From the NCBI GenBank assembly GCA_038025085.1, contig CM076147.1:35006766-35070765 (forward strand): a DNA stretch of 64,000 nt, read 5' to 3'. Source of the stretch: Tetragonia tetragonoides. Taxonomy: Eukaryota; Streptophyta; Magnoliopsida; Caryophyllales; Aizoaceae. This document shows positions 36,793-47,715 of the stretch, in pieces. A model generated the notes under the pieces. The model worked only from the letters and a program-made list of their open reading frames with translations, ran no database searches and was not told the DNA's origin. A program made the translations under genes and the position numbers. Every line of letters starts with the position of its first letter. Positions within the stretch are counted from its first letter, which is position 1.

Positions 36793-36997
36793 TTTTTCTT
36801 TGCAGGGACTGACAATAATGTTTTGGATAATGAAAAGAGGTTTCACATATGACGAAAAAAGAAAAAGATCTTTGAAAGGTATGAGAATACAAAGGAGAAA
36901 TATTAGTTCCAATAATTTTCGTATCTAATTAATGAATGAGTTACTCTCATGTTGTTTCTTACTTGTAAACTTGGAATCTTGTTGGTGCTGAATGCAC

Positions 36998-37348
36998 TAG
37001 GGTTGTTCAAAATATATGAACCCGAACGTCCTATCCGAAAATACGAAATGAAATTGTCCGAAAAATCAGATATCCAAAATTTTTAATACTTCGAAAAACT
37101 TGTTGCCTAAACTTAGGATACGAATTTGAATACCATTTTTCAAAATTTTCGGATATTCGAAAATATCTGATAAAACAAAAATTATCTGAATGCCCGAACA
37201 ATTTTGCTCACATTTTTGAAATATTAGGCCCAAAATATAATACAAAATATAAAGTATAAATATATTTCGGATATCCGACTATTCGAATCCGAAATTTGGG
37301 ATACGAGTTCGGATATCAAAAATTGGTATCCAAAATTGAACACCCGTA
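36998..37348. mobile_element. hAT-type MITE with 8-bp target duplication
   Basis: Left end TAGGGTTGTTCAAAAT and inverted right end TACGGGTGTTCAATTTT form short terminal inverted repeats. Exact 8-bp direct repeats GAATGCAC flank it (36990-36997 and 37349-37356), the length made by hAT transposases. The 351-bp body is rich in CGGATAT/ATATCCG-type palindromic words. No coding capacity. Confidence 0.88.
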
Positions 37349-38331
37349 GAATGCACCATATAACACCAACATTGTTGTCTTTTATTTATTATTAAAGCTT
37401 GTTGTGTGGTGTTTTGGTGCTTTTAACAAAGGAAACTGTAGTACTACCTTTCTCAACCCCATTAATTTTGTGGTATTCAAAATGCTTTATGATTTTTGTT
37501 TTAGTATTTCATGAAGTTAACATCAAGGTCAATTAGGCATCTTTGTGACTACATCGAAGCATCATGAAGACTTTTTTGAGTGAAGAAAGGTAACAAGGTT
37601 TGGCAAATTGCAATTCTGTCTAGCTTCAAGTGCAAGTGTTGTGTGGAGGGCTTTTACAAACATTGGACGGTCTAAGAGATCCCATTAGTAAATCCTATTA
37701 AGAAGATGAAACCAGAAAGTATTACACAATCAAGACACTTATTTTATGAATTCCCTATTAGAGAAATGAGCGATTTTGTTCCTTGATATTGTATTGTTAA
37801 TGGAGATTCATACAATAGTGCATGCTTGGAGTTTATTTGCGTTTATGAGAACAAATAAGTTGCGTATATTATCGGAAAGATAATTTAGCCAAATTAAGTC
37901 ATTATTTCTAGACATTAAGAAAACTGTTAATTTGCGAACATTTAACTTTAAACCACACATGATTTGACATGAAGAACTATTTGTCTAACAATACTTATCG
38001 CGATTTAATATGAAATTTGGGTCTAAAAGTAGAAAGTATCAATGCTTTTGCGTCGAATATTATTATTGTTGAATTTAAATATAAATTCCAAAGACAAATT
38101 AGGCTTTTATCCTAGTTCTTTTTTGGAAGGTAAAGACGAGTCATCCAACCGATCTTAGGCCTAGAAAGTCAGCCTCTAAAAGTGAGAAATTCAATTTAAG
38201 TGACCGACAAAAACTGATCCAATCTAAAACTTGAACCTGATTCGAAACCCAAAAGTCATTGACATTACAATTTACAACCCAAAAAATTGACCTGTTTTCA
38301 CTTTTGACCCTAGTTGCCACTCTTACTCTTA

Positions 38332-38692
38332 GAGCCTGTTTGGGAGTTTTGGGTGGGAAGGGAAGGGGAAGGGAATGAGGGGGAGGGGAAGGGAAGGGAA
38401 GGGAAGGGAGGAGAATGAAGGTGAAATAATTCACCTTGTTTGGGAGTTTAAGTGAGGAGAAGGGAGGGGAATGGAGGGAAACCGACTGCTGTCACTTAAA
38501 AATCTCCTTTCCCTCCATTCCCTCCAATTTAGGGGAACAAAAATTGAGTTAATGGAGGGGAATGGAGGGTAACTGTCCCCCTTCATTCCCCTCCCTTTTC
38601 CTCTTTAAAAAAAACTTATAAACAAGGAGAACTTTTTATTTTTCCCTATTTCCCCTCCCTCCCCCTCTATTCTCCCACTTCCAAACAGGCTC
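38332..38692. mobile_element. Tourist/Harbinger-type MITE with TTA target duplication
   Basis: The ends GAGCCTGTTTGGGAG and inverted GAGCCTGTTTGGAAG lie between TTA trinucleotides (38329-38331 and 38693-38695), the standard Tourist signature. The 361-bp body is purine-rich on the left (GGGAAGGGAAGGG) and pyrimidine-rich on the right, so it could fold into a long hairpin. It lies 190 bp upstream of the DUF212 start codon. Confidence 0.88.
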
Positions 38693-38879
38693 TTACTGTC
38701 TTACCAGGCATCTGGGTTTGGCATTTGCAAGCAATTGCAATAGATAAGTTAGGACTTTATGAGCAACAAGATACGTATGGGTATCTGGTGATCAAAACAA
38801 AAAACCAAAAAAAAAAAACACAACTTACATATCTGATAACCAGCACTAGCCGTTCAGAGACACCACCATCACATTCACC

Positions 38880-41800
38880 ATGTCAGTGAATTGCTTCTCC
38901 CGAACTACCAACTTCCCTCCACCACCAGTCTCTCTCCTCAAGCTCAAACCCAACAAGAAACCCAGTTTGCTCCATTTACATCCCAATTCTTCTTCCACAA
39001 TCACATGTGCACTTTCAGTAAATTTCGAAGATATTGCTGCAATTGCCCAGAATAAGGTAATTCAATATCATCATTATTCCTATCTTGTAACAATTAAAAA
39101 TGGGTTCTTTCTTGCCAATCTTTTTGTTAACATTTTATCACTTGTTTCTGTGTTTCAATTTGTGGGCAAAGTGAATTAATGCTTAATTTGTACTGGGTAT
39201 TTTTGTATAGGTCTTAATAGCAGCTGGGGTTTCTGGAGCTATTGGACAATTGTCAAAGCCATTCACTTCGGTTCTGCTCTATGGCAAGTCTCTTAATTTC
39301 AGAGCTGTCATTCAAGCTGGTGGTTTTCCTTCTACTCATTCCTCTGTAAGTCCATTTGACCCCTCTCTGTGACTGTCTTTAAGTCTCTCTCTTAACAGGC
39401 ATTTTTGTAGTTTATGTTGTGTAGTACAGTACATTTTAGTGTATGGTCACTAATAGTCTAATACACTCTTTGAAGATGTTAGCTAACTTGGCTAGTAAAG
39501 TAATTGGTGGTTCTACCAGGAGTTGGGTTCAAAAGTGGTTTTTGTTGGCCTGTGTGTCTTTCTTTGTACCAAATAGGAAACAAAACACTACTCAACCTGC
39601 TCAGTTGATTGTTGTTTTGAGAGGAGAAGACTTGAGAGCAGTGGCGAATAGAGTTGCGGAGTATTGTGATGAAGAGGTGATAGTGAAAAGTTGTAACTCT
39701 ACGTTTCATAGTGCATTGGAATGTAAACAATGCTGGAAAGTTCTTTCTATTGATTGCATTCCGTTGGATTGTGTTTTGTGCTTCACCAAACATGTACAAG
39801 TGTATTGAACATTTCTCAAATGAGTAATTAACAACAATGTGTTTGTTTTTGTCCTTTACGTAATAATAAACAGACCCTCTTTTTTTAAGGCTTGATCGGT
39901 GAAAATTAATTTTATTGTAGGTAACATATTGCCAATCAATTAACAAACATGTTTTGATATCTTGGTATCCAGGAAGTCTTGTGCTAGAAATGTGTATTGG
40001 AGTTTTGTGTAGGTTCTATAGGAAGTAGGGTTGAGGTTCTACTACGCTTCTTGCTTATTCAACTCTATAAAAAATGAGTTTTCTATATTCCTTTTTGAGG
40101 CAATACTATTCTGCATGACCATTTTCCTTTTTAATATGCAAGAAACTTTCCATATTCTTAACAACTAATGAGAAGGGTAAAATGGTAGTGAAGGTTTGTA
40201 CTGGTGAACTCATACCTGCTAAGTGCTATGTTGATTTCTCAATGTTGACTAGTATTCTTTCTGGCATGATGCTTCCCTTCAGTTTGGTTAATTTAATATA
40301 TGCTACTTTCATGCATGTTATTTTTTCATCATAAGAAGTTCATCTCTTTAAGTAAGACTACTTATAAGGCCCTCGCTTCTAGAGGTTATGTTTCTCCAAT
40401 AGAAATTTTGTTGCTTGTTTATGTATAGGAGTGTCATATCAGCAGAATGCTAGTTTCCCATACATATGCAAGAAAACACTTGATCCTCTACAAACACTTG
40501 TTGATGTACGTATCCATTTTCATGTTCTGAACTTCTGATACTTGAAGAGGTTTAACAACTACTCCTTGTGCGATGTTGTATTATGGATTGCGAAGTTAAA
40601 AAGAAATCTGTGGCGTCATAGTCAAAGGCATTTATATGAATATCCTTATGCAGATAGAATATAATTTAGGTGATTTTGTAAAGCTTTGCTAGTGTTCAAT
40701 CTCCACATTTCTTATAAATGTTACACCCTTCCAAACCAAACTATCAACATAGTGCCTGATAGTGAGTGTGTAGTATAGATGTATCAACCCTTTCATATGC
40801 TACTGCGGAAGTTCTTTCCCTAAGATCCTAAGTTGAAAATGCATTGACTGGACTGCTTGAGGTAGATACAGATCAGTTTTCTTCATGGTAGAAAATACTG
40901 CTCATAGTAGCAGATGATTGGCAACTGAACTCTTTGATTGAGAATTGGGGAAACTGACTTCTCTTCATCGGAAGTTCTTACCATAAGATCCTAAATTAAA
41001 AAGGTGTTGACTGGCCTGCTACTGCTTGAGGTAGAAACATGTCAGTTTTCTTCATGGTAGATAATACTGCTCATAGTAGCAGATGATTGGTGACTGACTT
41101 CTTTGATTGTGAATTGTGAAACTGACTTCTCTGCGTAGTGTTTTGGACATCATTCATTTTGATTCCATTGGTGACTTTCAGGTTTGGCTTGGAGACCCCT
41201 CTCATGAAAATTTACTTACACCATCTTAGCCTCCCTAGTCCCTTCACACAACCTCCCTTTCCTTTAGCCATCAGCTGGAAGTCGTAGGCTCCCCTTGAGT
41301 GCGTTTCCAGAGGGAATGCTTCATTTTCCCTCCCAAGATCACGTAGCTCATCCAGGCTCAGACTCTTGGCCTAGGTAGGGGCAAGGAGAATAGGATATTA
41401 TATTGCTGCGGCAATGTGCATTCTTTGCTATATTTTGGTGCGTTTGGTTGGAGTAGATTTCCTATACTTCTGATGGAGCCTCTAAGCCTATTGACTTTGT
41501 ATGGGATTGGGTGGTGTATTTGGCTTCTCGTTGGGCCAAGGCATTGGGGGCTTTTAAAGGGATGCCTCTCACTGACGTGACGATTTGTAATTTAGTTTGT
41601 TTTCTTTTGTGGACTACTTGTCCTCTTGCTTGTAATTGCTTAACATTTCGAGTTTCAATAAAACTTTCCTTTATCTAAAAAATGATTGGCAACTCATAGT
41701 GAAATAAATGTGCAAGACATCCCATATAGGCCACTATATTTATGTGTCGTCCATTCAAGTGGATCTGAGCTTGCAACCTCCTCATGGGAACTTTCAAGTG

Positions 41801-44705
41801 AAACTTTGAGGCATCGTTATGGACATTGTGATAGTGTCCTATTTGTTTGAGCATCACCATTTCTACACCTGAAAGCTTATAACCAAACTGTTGTTTTTGC
41901 ATTTATTAGGTCTTCTTTTTTCAATTGACAGGCAGTTGTGGCTACTGCAACATCTCTGGCTCTTGAAAGGTGGACTCATGTCAAATTATTTATCTTGTGT
42001 CATTCCTATTCTACTTCTCGTTCAATTTTTTATCAATTAGAGTTGCTCTTTCTTTTGTCTCCTTTTGAAACATAATTTTTTTTGTTTTGTGAGTAGTGAC
42101 ACCTTTGTTCTTGTCTATTCAAATACAGAGGATTCTCTGATTCTATCTTCGGCCTTACTCTTGTTTATGCAAGTCTTGTCATGTACGATGCACAGGTAAA
42201 GTCACTTATTTTTATTTTCCTTATGAAGTTTCTCCGCCTCCCTTACCCCCCCCCCCTCCCTCCTTCCCCCCTTATTTATTTGGAGTCCCAACCACAAACT
42301 GTGCATTCAAGTGTTCATATTGTGATATGAAAACACTGTCACACTGGTCTCAAACCATGGGAGTTTTATATAAGTAAATAATACTGAATGATGTGGGACC
42401 GTGGGAGTTTGCATTTACCTTTTTTGTTGGATTGGAGTGGGATTCATAAGACTTTTTTTAGAATGTGGAGACGTATATCAGAGCATTTTACTGGTTTCTC
42501 ATGTCTTGATATCATAGCAAGGTATCTTTGAAATTAGCCTCACATTGAAGTAGCTATTGTGTTCTCTCACTCTCACTCTCACTCTCACTCTCATTCTCTC
42601 TCTCCCTTTTCTTTCCTTTTTTTTTTGTGTGGGTGTGTGTGTGTGGAGGGGTGCCGCCTTCGTCTCCGGCGTAGGGGGGCGGTGCTTGAGCCGAGGTATG
42701 GTGGGTGTCCGGCTATGATGGCGCACGACTCGACACTACTCGGCGCCTGGTAGGCGCTTCATGTTGCTTCGCTTGCCTTCCTTCGCCCACAAGCGCTATC
42801 TCAAGTTCTCAACCAACTACCCCTAAAGAGTCTTATAAGGTTTAGCGGTTCTGAGTTCTGACAGGAGTAGACATGGGTTTTTGAGAGCTTGGAGAATTAG
42901 TTTTCAAAAGTTCCACCACAAACTTTTCAAGTATATTATTAAGTTACGGAAAACATTTTTTAAAATTTTTTCACACACAGTAGCTATTTAATTTAATTTT
43001 AAATTGAAAAATACCTTGAAAAATAAGAAAAAAAATAGAAATCACTTCAAAAAAAAATTAGAAATCACTTCAAAAAAATTGGGAAAATTATGAGACCTAA
43101 CTATAATAGTAAAGAGGGCTTAGGGGTAGGTTTGGTGGTGCGGGGTGGTGGGGAACCATGCTCGGTACCAAAAAACAGTGGACTAGCCTCCGATGTCCCG
43201 TGAGACCCTTCCAAGCCTACCAAAGACATGATAACCTACCCCAGGGCCTCCTAGTCTCCCTAGGGGTGTCCCGTGCCATGTGGTGCAAAAATATAAACCT
43301 TCGTTCCGGAGCCTCTCGGAAGCCCGAAAAACATGGATTATAGCCTTCGTTTTCGGCTTCCCGGGACCAGATTGTCGTTTTTGCCCAAACTTCTCCGGGG
43401 GGTCTATCATGACGCTAGAGGACCCTCGGGGCCCCGGAGGGTCATCCGAATCACCGAACTTCGATATCACCCATGCCTTCGGTGTTCAAGCTCTTACACT
43501 AGCGTCCCGTAAAACGCTCTTCCAAGCCTATCAGGGACCGGATAAGCGACCTCGGGGGCCTCCCATATCCCCTAGGGGTGTCCCGTGCCATGTGGTGAGA
43601 AAATATCCACCTTTGTTTCGGGATCTCCCGGGAACCAAAAATCCGTGGATAACAACCTACGTTTTCGGCTTCCCGGGGCCCGGGTGTCATTCTTGCCCGA
43701 ACTTCTTAGGGGGTCTATCATGTCCTTAGAGAGGACCCTCGGTGCTAGGGATGACCCTCCCTGAACTCGATATCACCCAAAAACACCCTTACAAGCCTAT
43801 TAGGGACCCAATAACGAACCCCGGGTACCTCCCATGTCCCTTAGGCGTGTCCCTTGCGATGTGGTGCGAAAATATCCACCTTCATTCCGGGGTCTCCCGC
43901 GAGCCAAAAAAACGTGTATTATATAACCTACATTTTCGGCTTCCCGGGGCCCGGGTGTCATTTTTGCCCAAACTTCTCCGGAGGTTCTATCATGACCTTG
44001 GAGGACCCTCGGTGCCCCGGGAGGGTCATCACATGACATTTTGACTTTAAGAAAATAGTAGAAATTCACATAATATGCTGATTGAGTGAGATGATAAGGT
44101 ACCATTAACTGCCTTCTCTACCTTAGAAAAGTACAAGCCTTTATGTAATAGAACAAAACATAAGAATCAGAATAAGCTGTAGTGGAGGAGACCTAGCACT
44201 GGGTTGTTGATTCATTTCTCATGATTTGCTTCACACCTGTACACTTTTTGCGACTAAATGTGCATTATCAGTACGCGATGCTTACCCAAGATTTCTCTTA
44301 GCATATCATGTCTTCTTTTTGTGTTCAAATCAGGGAGTGAGAAGAGAAGTAGGTATTCATGCAAAAACAATAAACAGGTTACTGCTGGAGGACCAGTCAA
44401 AGTCGCTAATAAAAGGAGATGGTGAAGACAGCATTGACTCTGCACAAGAAAATCCATCCTCAGCAAACATGAGGAGCTCAAGTTTGTTTGAGGAACCGAA
44501 CGCTGTCGGAAACGAGCAGACAGCTTCGCCTCTATTGCTTGGATCTAGATTAGAGAAGAGTACGAGGAGTATGATTGAAGAAGAATTAGGAAAGACTAAA
44601 CCCTATTCGCTTCTCAAAGAATCAATTGGTCATACAGAGGTTGAAGTTATAGCAGGAGCCTTGTTAGGTTTTCTTGTAAGCTTGGCAGTTCATGCTATTA
44701 TGTGA
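38880..44705 (+). CDS. DUF212 (acid phosphatase/vanadium haloperoxidase-related) protein, plastid-targeted form
   Basis: Five exons: 38880-39056, 39211-39345, 41932-41969, 42129-42195 and 44334-44705, together 262 residues with clean phases. The first 45 residues are rich in Ser, Pro and Lys without acidic residues (MSVNCFSRTTNFPPPPVSLL), fitting a chloroplast transit peptide. The DUF212 core follows: AAGVSGAIGQLSKPF, QAGGFPSTHSSAVVATATSL, GLTLVYASLVMYDAQGVRRE. A hydrophilic insert of about 80 residues comes next, then the closing block HTEVEVIAGALLGFLVSLAV. The motif GG-x-PSTHS resembles the phosphatase PAP2/haloperoxidase signature, and several segments are membrane-like. It fits the longer paralogue I associate with AT3G61770. 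Biochemical function is not established. Introns 2 and 4 are over 2 kb because of inserted repeats. Confidence 0.93.
39443..39808 (+). other. Unidentified 121-codon open frame inside intron 2 of the DUF212 gene
   Basis: An uninterrupted frame of ordinary amino-acid composition (for example QLIVVLRGEDLRAVANRVAE, YCDEEVIVKSCNSTFHSALE) in a region otherwise full of stops. I do not recognise the product. It has no splice sites linking it to the host gene. It could be a fragment captured by a mobile element or chance. Confidence 0.3.
40805..41135. repeat. Tandem duplication of a 164-bp unit in intron 2 of the DUF212 gene
   Basis: Copy 1 (40805-40968) and copy 2 (40969-41135) share CGGAAGTTCTT, AAGATCCTAA, CAGTTTTCTTCATGGTAGA and ACTGCTCATAGTAGCAGATG in the same order and spacing, with about 10% difference. 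Noncoding. Confidence 0.85.
41455..41685 (+). mobile_element. LINE 3'-end fragment in intron 2 of the DUF212 gene
   Basis: Encodes FVWDWVVYLASRWAKALGAF, the same L1 C-terminal block as at 23058. A 3'UTR follows and ends in CAATAAAACTTTCCTTTATC and an A-run at 41677-41683. 5'-truncated and inactive. Confidence 0.7.
43186..44032. repeat. GC-rich tandem repeat, three units of about 270-311 bp, in intron 4 of the DUF212 gene
   Basis: The same ordered words recur three times: CTTCCAAGCCTA (43208, 43519, 43788), TAGGGGTGTCCCGTGCCATG (43261, 43573, 43842 with changes), TTTTCGGCTTCCCGG, CCAAACTTCTCCGG and GAGGACCCTCGG. Base composition is strikingly GC-rich against AT-rich surroundings. Frames through it give repeated words such as FGFPGPGCHFCPNFSGG, but no known protein and no start context. 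Probably a satellite-like or subterminal transposon repeat. Confidence 0.85.
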
Positions 44706-45730
44706 ACATCTTTTGATAGCAAGCCGAGCCACCTCTCTCGAGTTCTGGACATTCTCACCGTCTTTTTCCACCACACATTGCTTGATCTAGATCTTATTGC
44801 AATGTTCATCAATAGAATGCCAAATTGCACCATCTAGATGAAGAGACCATTGAGTCTGGAATTTCAAATCATTCACCAATTCTTTAAGATTATTACATCT
44901 GATCTGATGGGTATTTGCCCTTGGTCAACTTAGCTGGATCAATTACGAAGGGTAGGAAGGAAACTGAAGGGTAGGAAGGAAACTGAAGGATAGTTGAAGA
45001 CAGGCAAAGACTGTAAGATGTAAAGTTGTTTCTACTTTCCTTATTTTCCCTTGTATATTTCACTGGGTATTAAACTGCAGTTTAACTACCAGTACACTGT
45101 ATAACATCTTTTTATTAGTGTATGTATACAGTACCATATGGTTCTGAAATGGTGTCTTTCAATATGGAACTTATAGGTGTGTAAGATGTAGATCCTTGTT
45201 CTCTGTATATTTAAGGGGTAATTTTTTACTTTTATTTTTTATTTTTACTTTTTTGTTCAAAAGGGGCATACAGGCCCAAACAGTATTATAAATCATACTT
45301 GAGAAATGAGAATCGAATTTGGGACCTCATATATTCAATATTTCGATCTTGACCTTAGGGGAATATGATTTCGTCAAGGCAACAAGCATCCCTTTCGGAG
45401 GTTAATGCTACTTCTATTAAAGACATTGCCTTAGAAGGGTGATTATTACATGGGCAAAATCATTTCCGGACACTAGGTCAAGATATCATTGATTGGTATA
45501 TTTCACTGGGTTTCGTCACTCCGAAAAATAACTCTAGCAGTCTGTTTCTCCACTTTTTGTTTGGATGGGAGGGAGTGCACGCAACGCAGGCCCCAAAAAA
45601 ATCAAAGGAAACAAGGAGATCAGAGTGCATAACAATGGGCCTAGGTTTAGAAGATCCCATGAGAATATAAGCCTAGGTTTTTATCCTTTGAAAAAACCAC
45701 TCTTCATTCTTAGCAATAATAAGGGATCAG
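44706..45730. other. Intergenic region between the DUF212 gene and the F-box pseudogene
   Basis: Contains an 18-bp tandem duplication (GAAGGGTAGGAAGGAAACT at 44948 and 44968) and a stretch 45215-45350 starting with T-rich sequence. The latter includes, on the minus strand, a TTCGATTCTC box-B-like word, perhaps a decayed SINE. No gene recognised. Confidence 0.5.
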
Positions 45731-46988
45731 ATGACAAAATGGGGCGATATACCAAAGGATGTTGCCATTAAAATTCTCGAGCTTTTTGAGTTCCATGAGG
45801 ATTTCATGGCCTTCAGAGGTGTATGCACTCGTTGGAGATCAGCCGGTAAAGAGGCAAACTTCCGTTCCTGCATTCCCTCCAAATCCTTACCATGGTCGTC
45901 GTCATTGTTATCATTGGCTTTGCCTCACGATCATCACGAGCTACCATGGCTTATGGTATCCTATCATCAGCCTAATGATGAACATGAACACGAACAACAC
46001 TGTCAAGTGTACAGCCTCTGTCATCGTACGTTCTACCACCTACAGCTTCCTCCCCTGCCATCCTTTATTAACGAGTATTCTCCATCCGAAAGACAAGAAC
46101 ACCGCGTGTTATCTTCTCGTGGATGGCTACTTTCTGTCACTCAAGAGAGCTATGAAGATGTGAATCTATCTGTTCTCAACCCCTTTTCGGGTGCCCATAT
46201 ACAACTCCCAACACTCGAAATCTATGACAAATTGGCGCGTAGAGTTTTGCCCTTTGACAGTTATCTCCATCTCCTTGAGAAATTTATATTGACCACCAGC
46301 CATTTAAATGATGACAATGATGATTATTCTGTAGCTGTGGTTTTGCAGGAACCTTATCTGAATCTGTCTTTAGTTCGAAATCGTGGTATCTTGGAAGAAA
46401 GGAGAGGATCACTGGGTTCAGTTGGAGATGCTGAGGGGTGACTTGCTTGATCTTTGTAGCGATATCACTTTTTAGTACAAAGGAGAGTTTTTCGCAGTTG
46501 ATAATTTGGGTAACCTTTTAGCTTTTGGACCTGGACAAGATCTTCCTCGCCTGGTTAAAGAATTCAAATCGATATCGAAAGATAACATGTGCTTGTCAGA
46601 TAGTAATAGAGGTACAGTGCTTTACTACTTGGTTGAATCAATCCAGGGGGGATTGTTGCTTCTGTGTAGGATGAAAAAACCGATAGACGATGGGCGTCTT
46701 TACTGCAAGACCATATCATTTCATGTTTATGAGGTGAATGTGGAGAATGGGGATGCCAAGAAAGTGCACAACTTAGGGAACAGAGCGGTTTTCGTGGGAA
46801 CTAGCTCTTCATTTTCTGTCAAGGCATCTCCTGGCCATGGTTGTAAGCCTAATTGCATTTACTATACCGATGATTACAGGATGCTCTACCATCACAACTC
46901 TAGGGATGATAGTGGGGGCAAGGATACTGGAATTTACAATTTAACAACTAAGAAGTCGAGAACTGTAACGATGGTTCATTATGTGTGA
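45731..46988 (+). pseudogene. F-box/DUF295 (KIB-type) protein pseudogene
   Basis: Intronless. It opens with an F-box (MTKWGDIPKDVAIKILELFE, then HEDFMAFRGVCTRWRSAGKE) and continues as the beta-propeller-like DUF295/KIB region: SSRGWLLSV, LNPFSGAHIQLP, then in another frame YKGEFFAVDNLGNLLAF, FVGTSSSFSVKA, PNCIYYTDD. The first frame runs 45731 to a TGA at 46439. The true continuation (EDHWVQLEMLRGDLLDLCSD) starts by 46404 in a different frame, so a frameshift lies at about 46370-46404. An in-frame TAG follows at 46473-46475. The last part then reads through to a stop at 46986-46988. The family acts as SCF ubiquitin-ligase adaptors; this copy cannot make the full protein of about 415 residues. 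Confidence 0.88.
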
Positions 46989-47715
46989 GTGATTCTATGT
47001 GGCTCGAGCCCCCTTCTTGAATCACCTGTTTAGTTAGCATGTCATTCATGATTTCAAACCACCCTTTTGTAAGCAATGAGTACTATGATTTCATGTTTTT
47101 TGGTGTCGTGATTAATTAGTATCATATTTTTAGATTGAGTTCCTATTTTCATGATTTTTTTTTAAACAAATACAGTAATTTTGAATTCGAAACTGTCCAT
47201 ACGCATATATTGCAAACAATGTGTACCTGTTTAACAATGCAAAGAAAGTAATCTAAGTAAAGCATGTTGGTGACAATGAATAATTTCGAAGCTGCAGTTC
47301 ACTTAAGCTGTGCACTAGATCTCTGTCAGGGAGACATTCCCTGATCAAACTTGATAGAAATCATATTTTACATGATAACTATACAATTTAGTATCGTTCA
47401 AGTCCTCGTATCACTGGTAACATAAATCCCCTAGAACGTCAATTAGCAAGTCCTCATGTATAACTACACCATGATCTTCAGATCCATTTGGAGAACAGAA
47501 GACAGTCGAATTTGCAGTAGATTCTTAGCAACTTCATGAGCACAAAAAAAAAACAGTCCATGAACGAAACTCCAAAATTGCTCTTCTTTTGCGAGCAGAC
47601 ATTGTAGGTGAGTTTTCTCACTGATAGAGTAGCCATGTGTTCTAGCAGGTTTCAGAGTTCAGTCTAAATCAAGCTTGCTGCTGCATAGTTAAACTCCCTT
47701 TTGGCTGCGAAAAAT
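46989..47715. other. Spacer between the F-box pseudogene and the 3' end of the NUP42-like gene
   Basis: AT-rich and without supported features. It should contain the 3'UTR of the minus-strand gene whose stop codon is at 47716-47718. Confidence 0.5.

Larger units (their letters stand above)
36577..38879. other. Intergenic region right of the PMD MULE, upstream of the DUF212 gene
   Basis: Contains an (ATTTTT)n hexamer tract (about 36745-36792), a hAT MITE and a Harbinger MITE, listed separately. A short stretch near 37428-37487 (AAAGGAAACTGTAG, ATTTTGTGGTATTC) is a diverged copy of one at 28205-28262 in intron 22 of the 25-exon gene. No gene recognised. An A-rich run lies at 38795-38820, just before the DUF212 leader. 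Confidence 0.55.

Noticed and set aside
42559..42753. Plus-strand frame with a Ser/His repeat
   Set aside because: It is the translation of a (CTCACT)n-like microsatellite in intron 4 of the DUF212 gene.
43280..43729. 149-codon frame with repeated FGFPGPxC words as a possible gene
   Set aside because: It is produced by the GC-rich tandem repeat, has similar frames on the other strand and shows no start or splice context. Kept only as a repeat.
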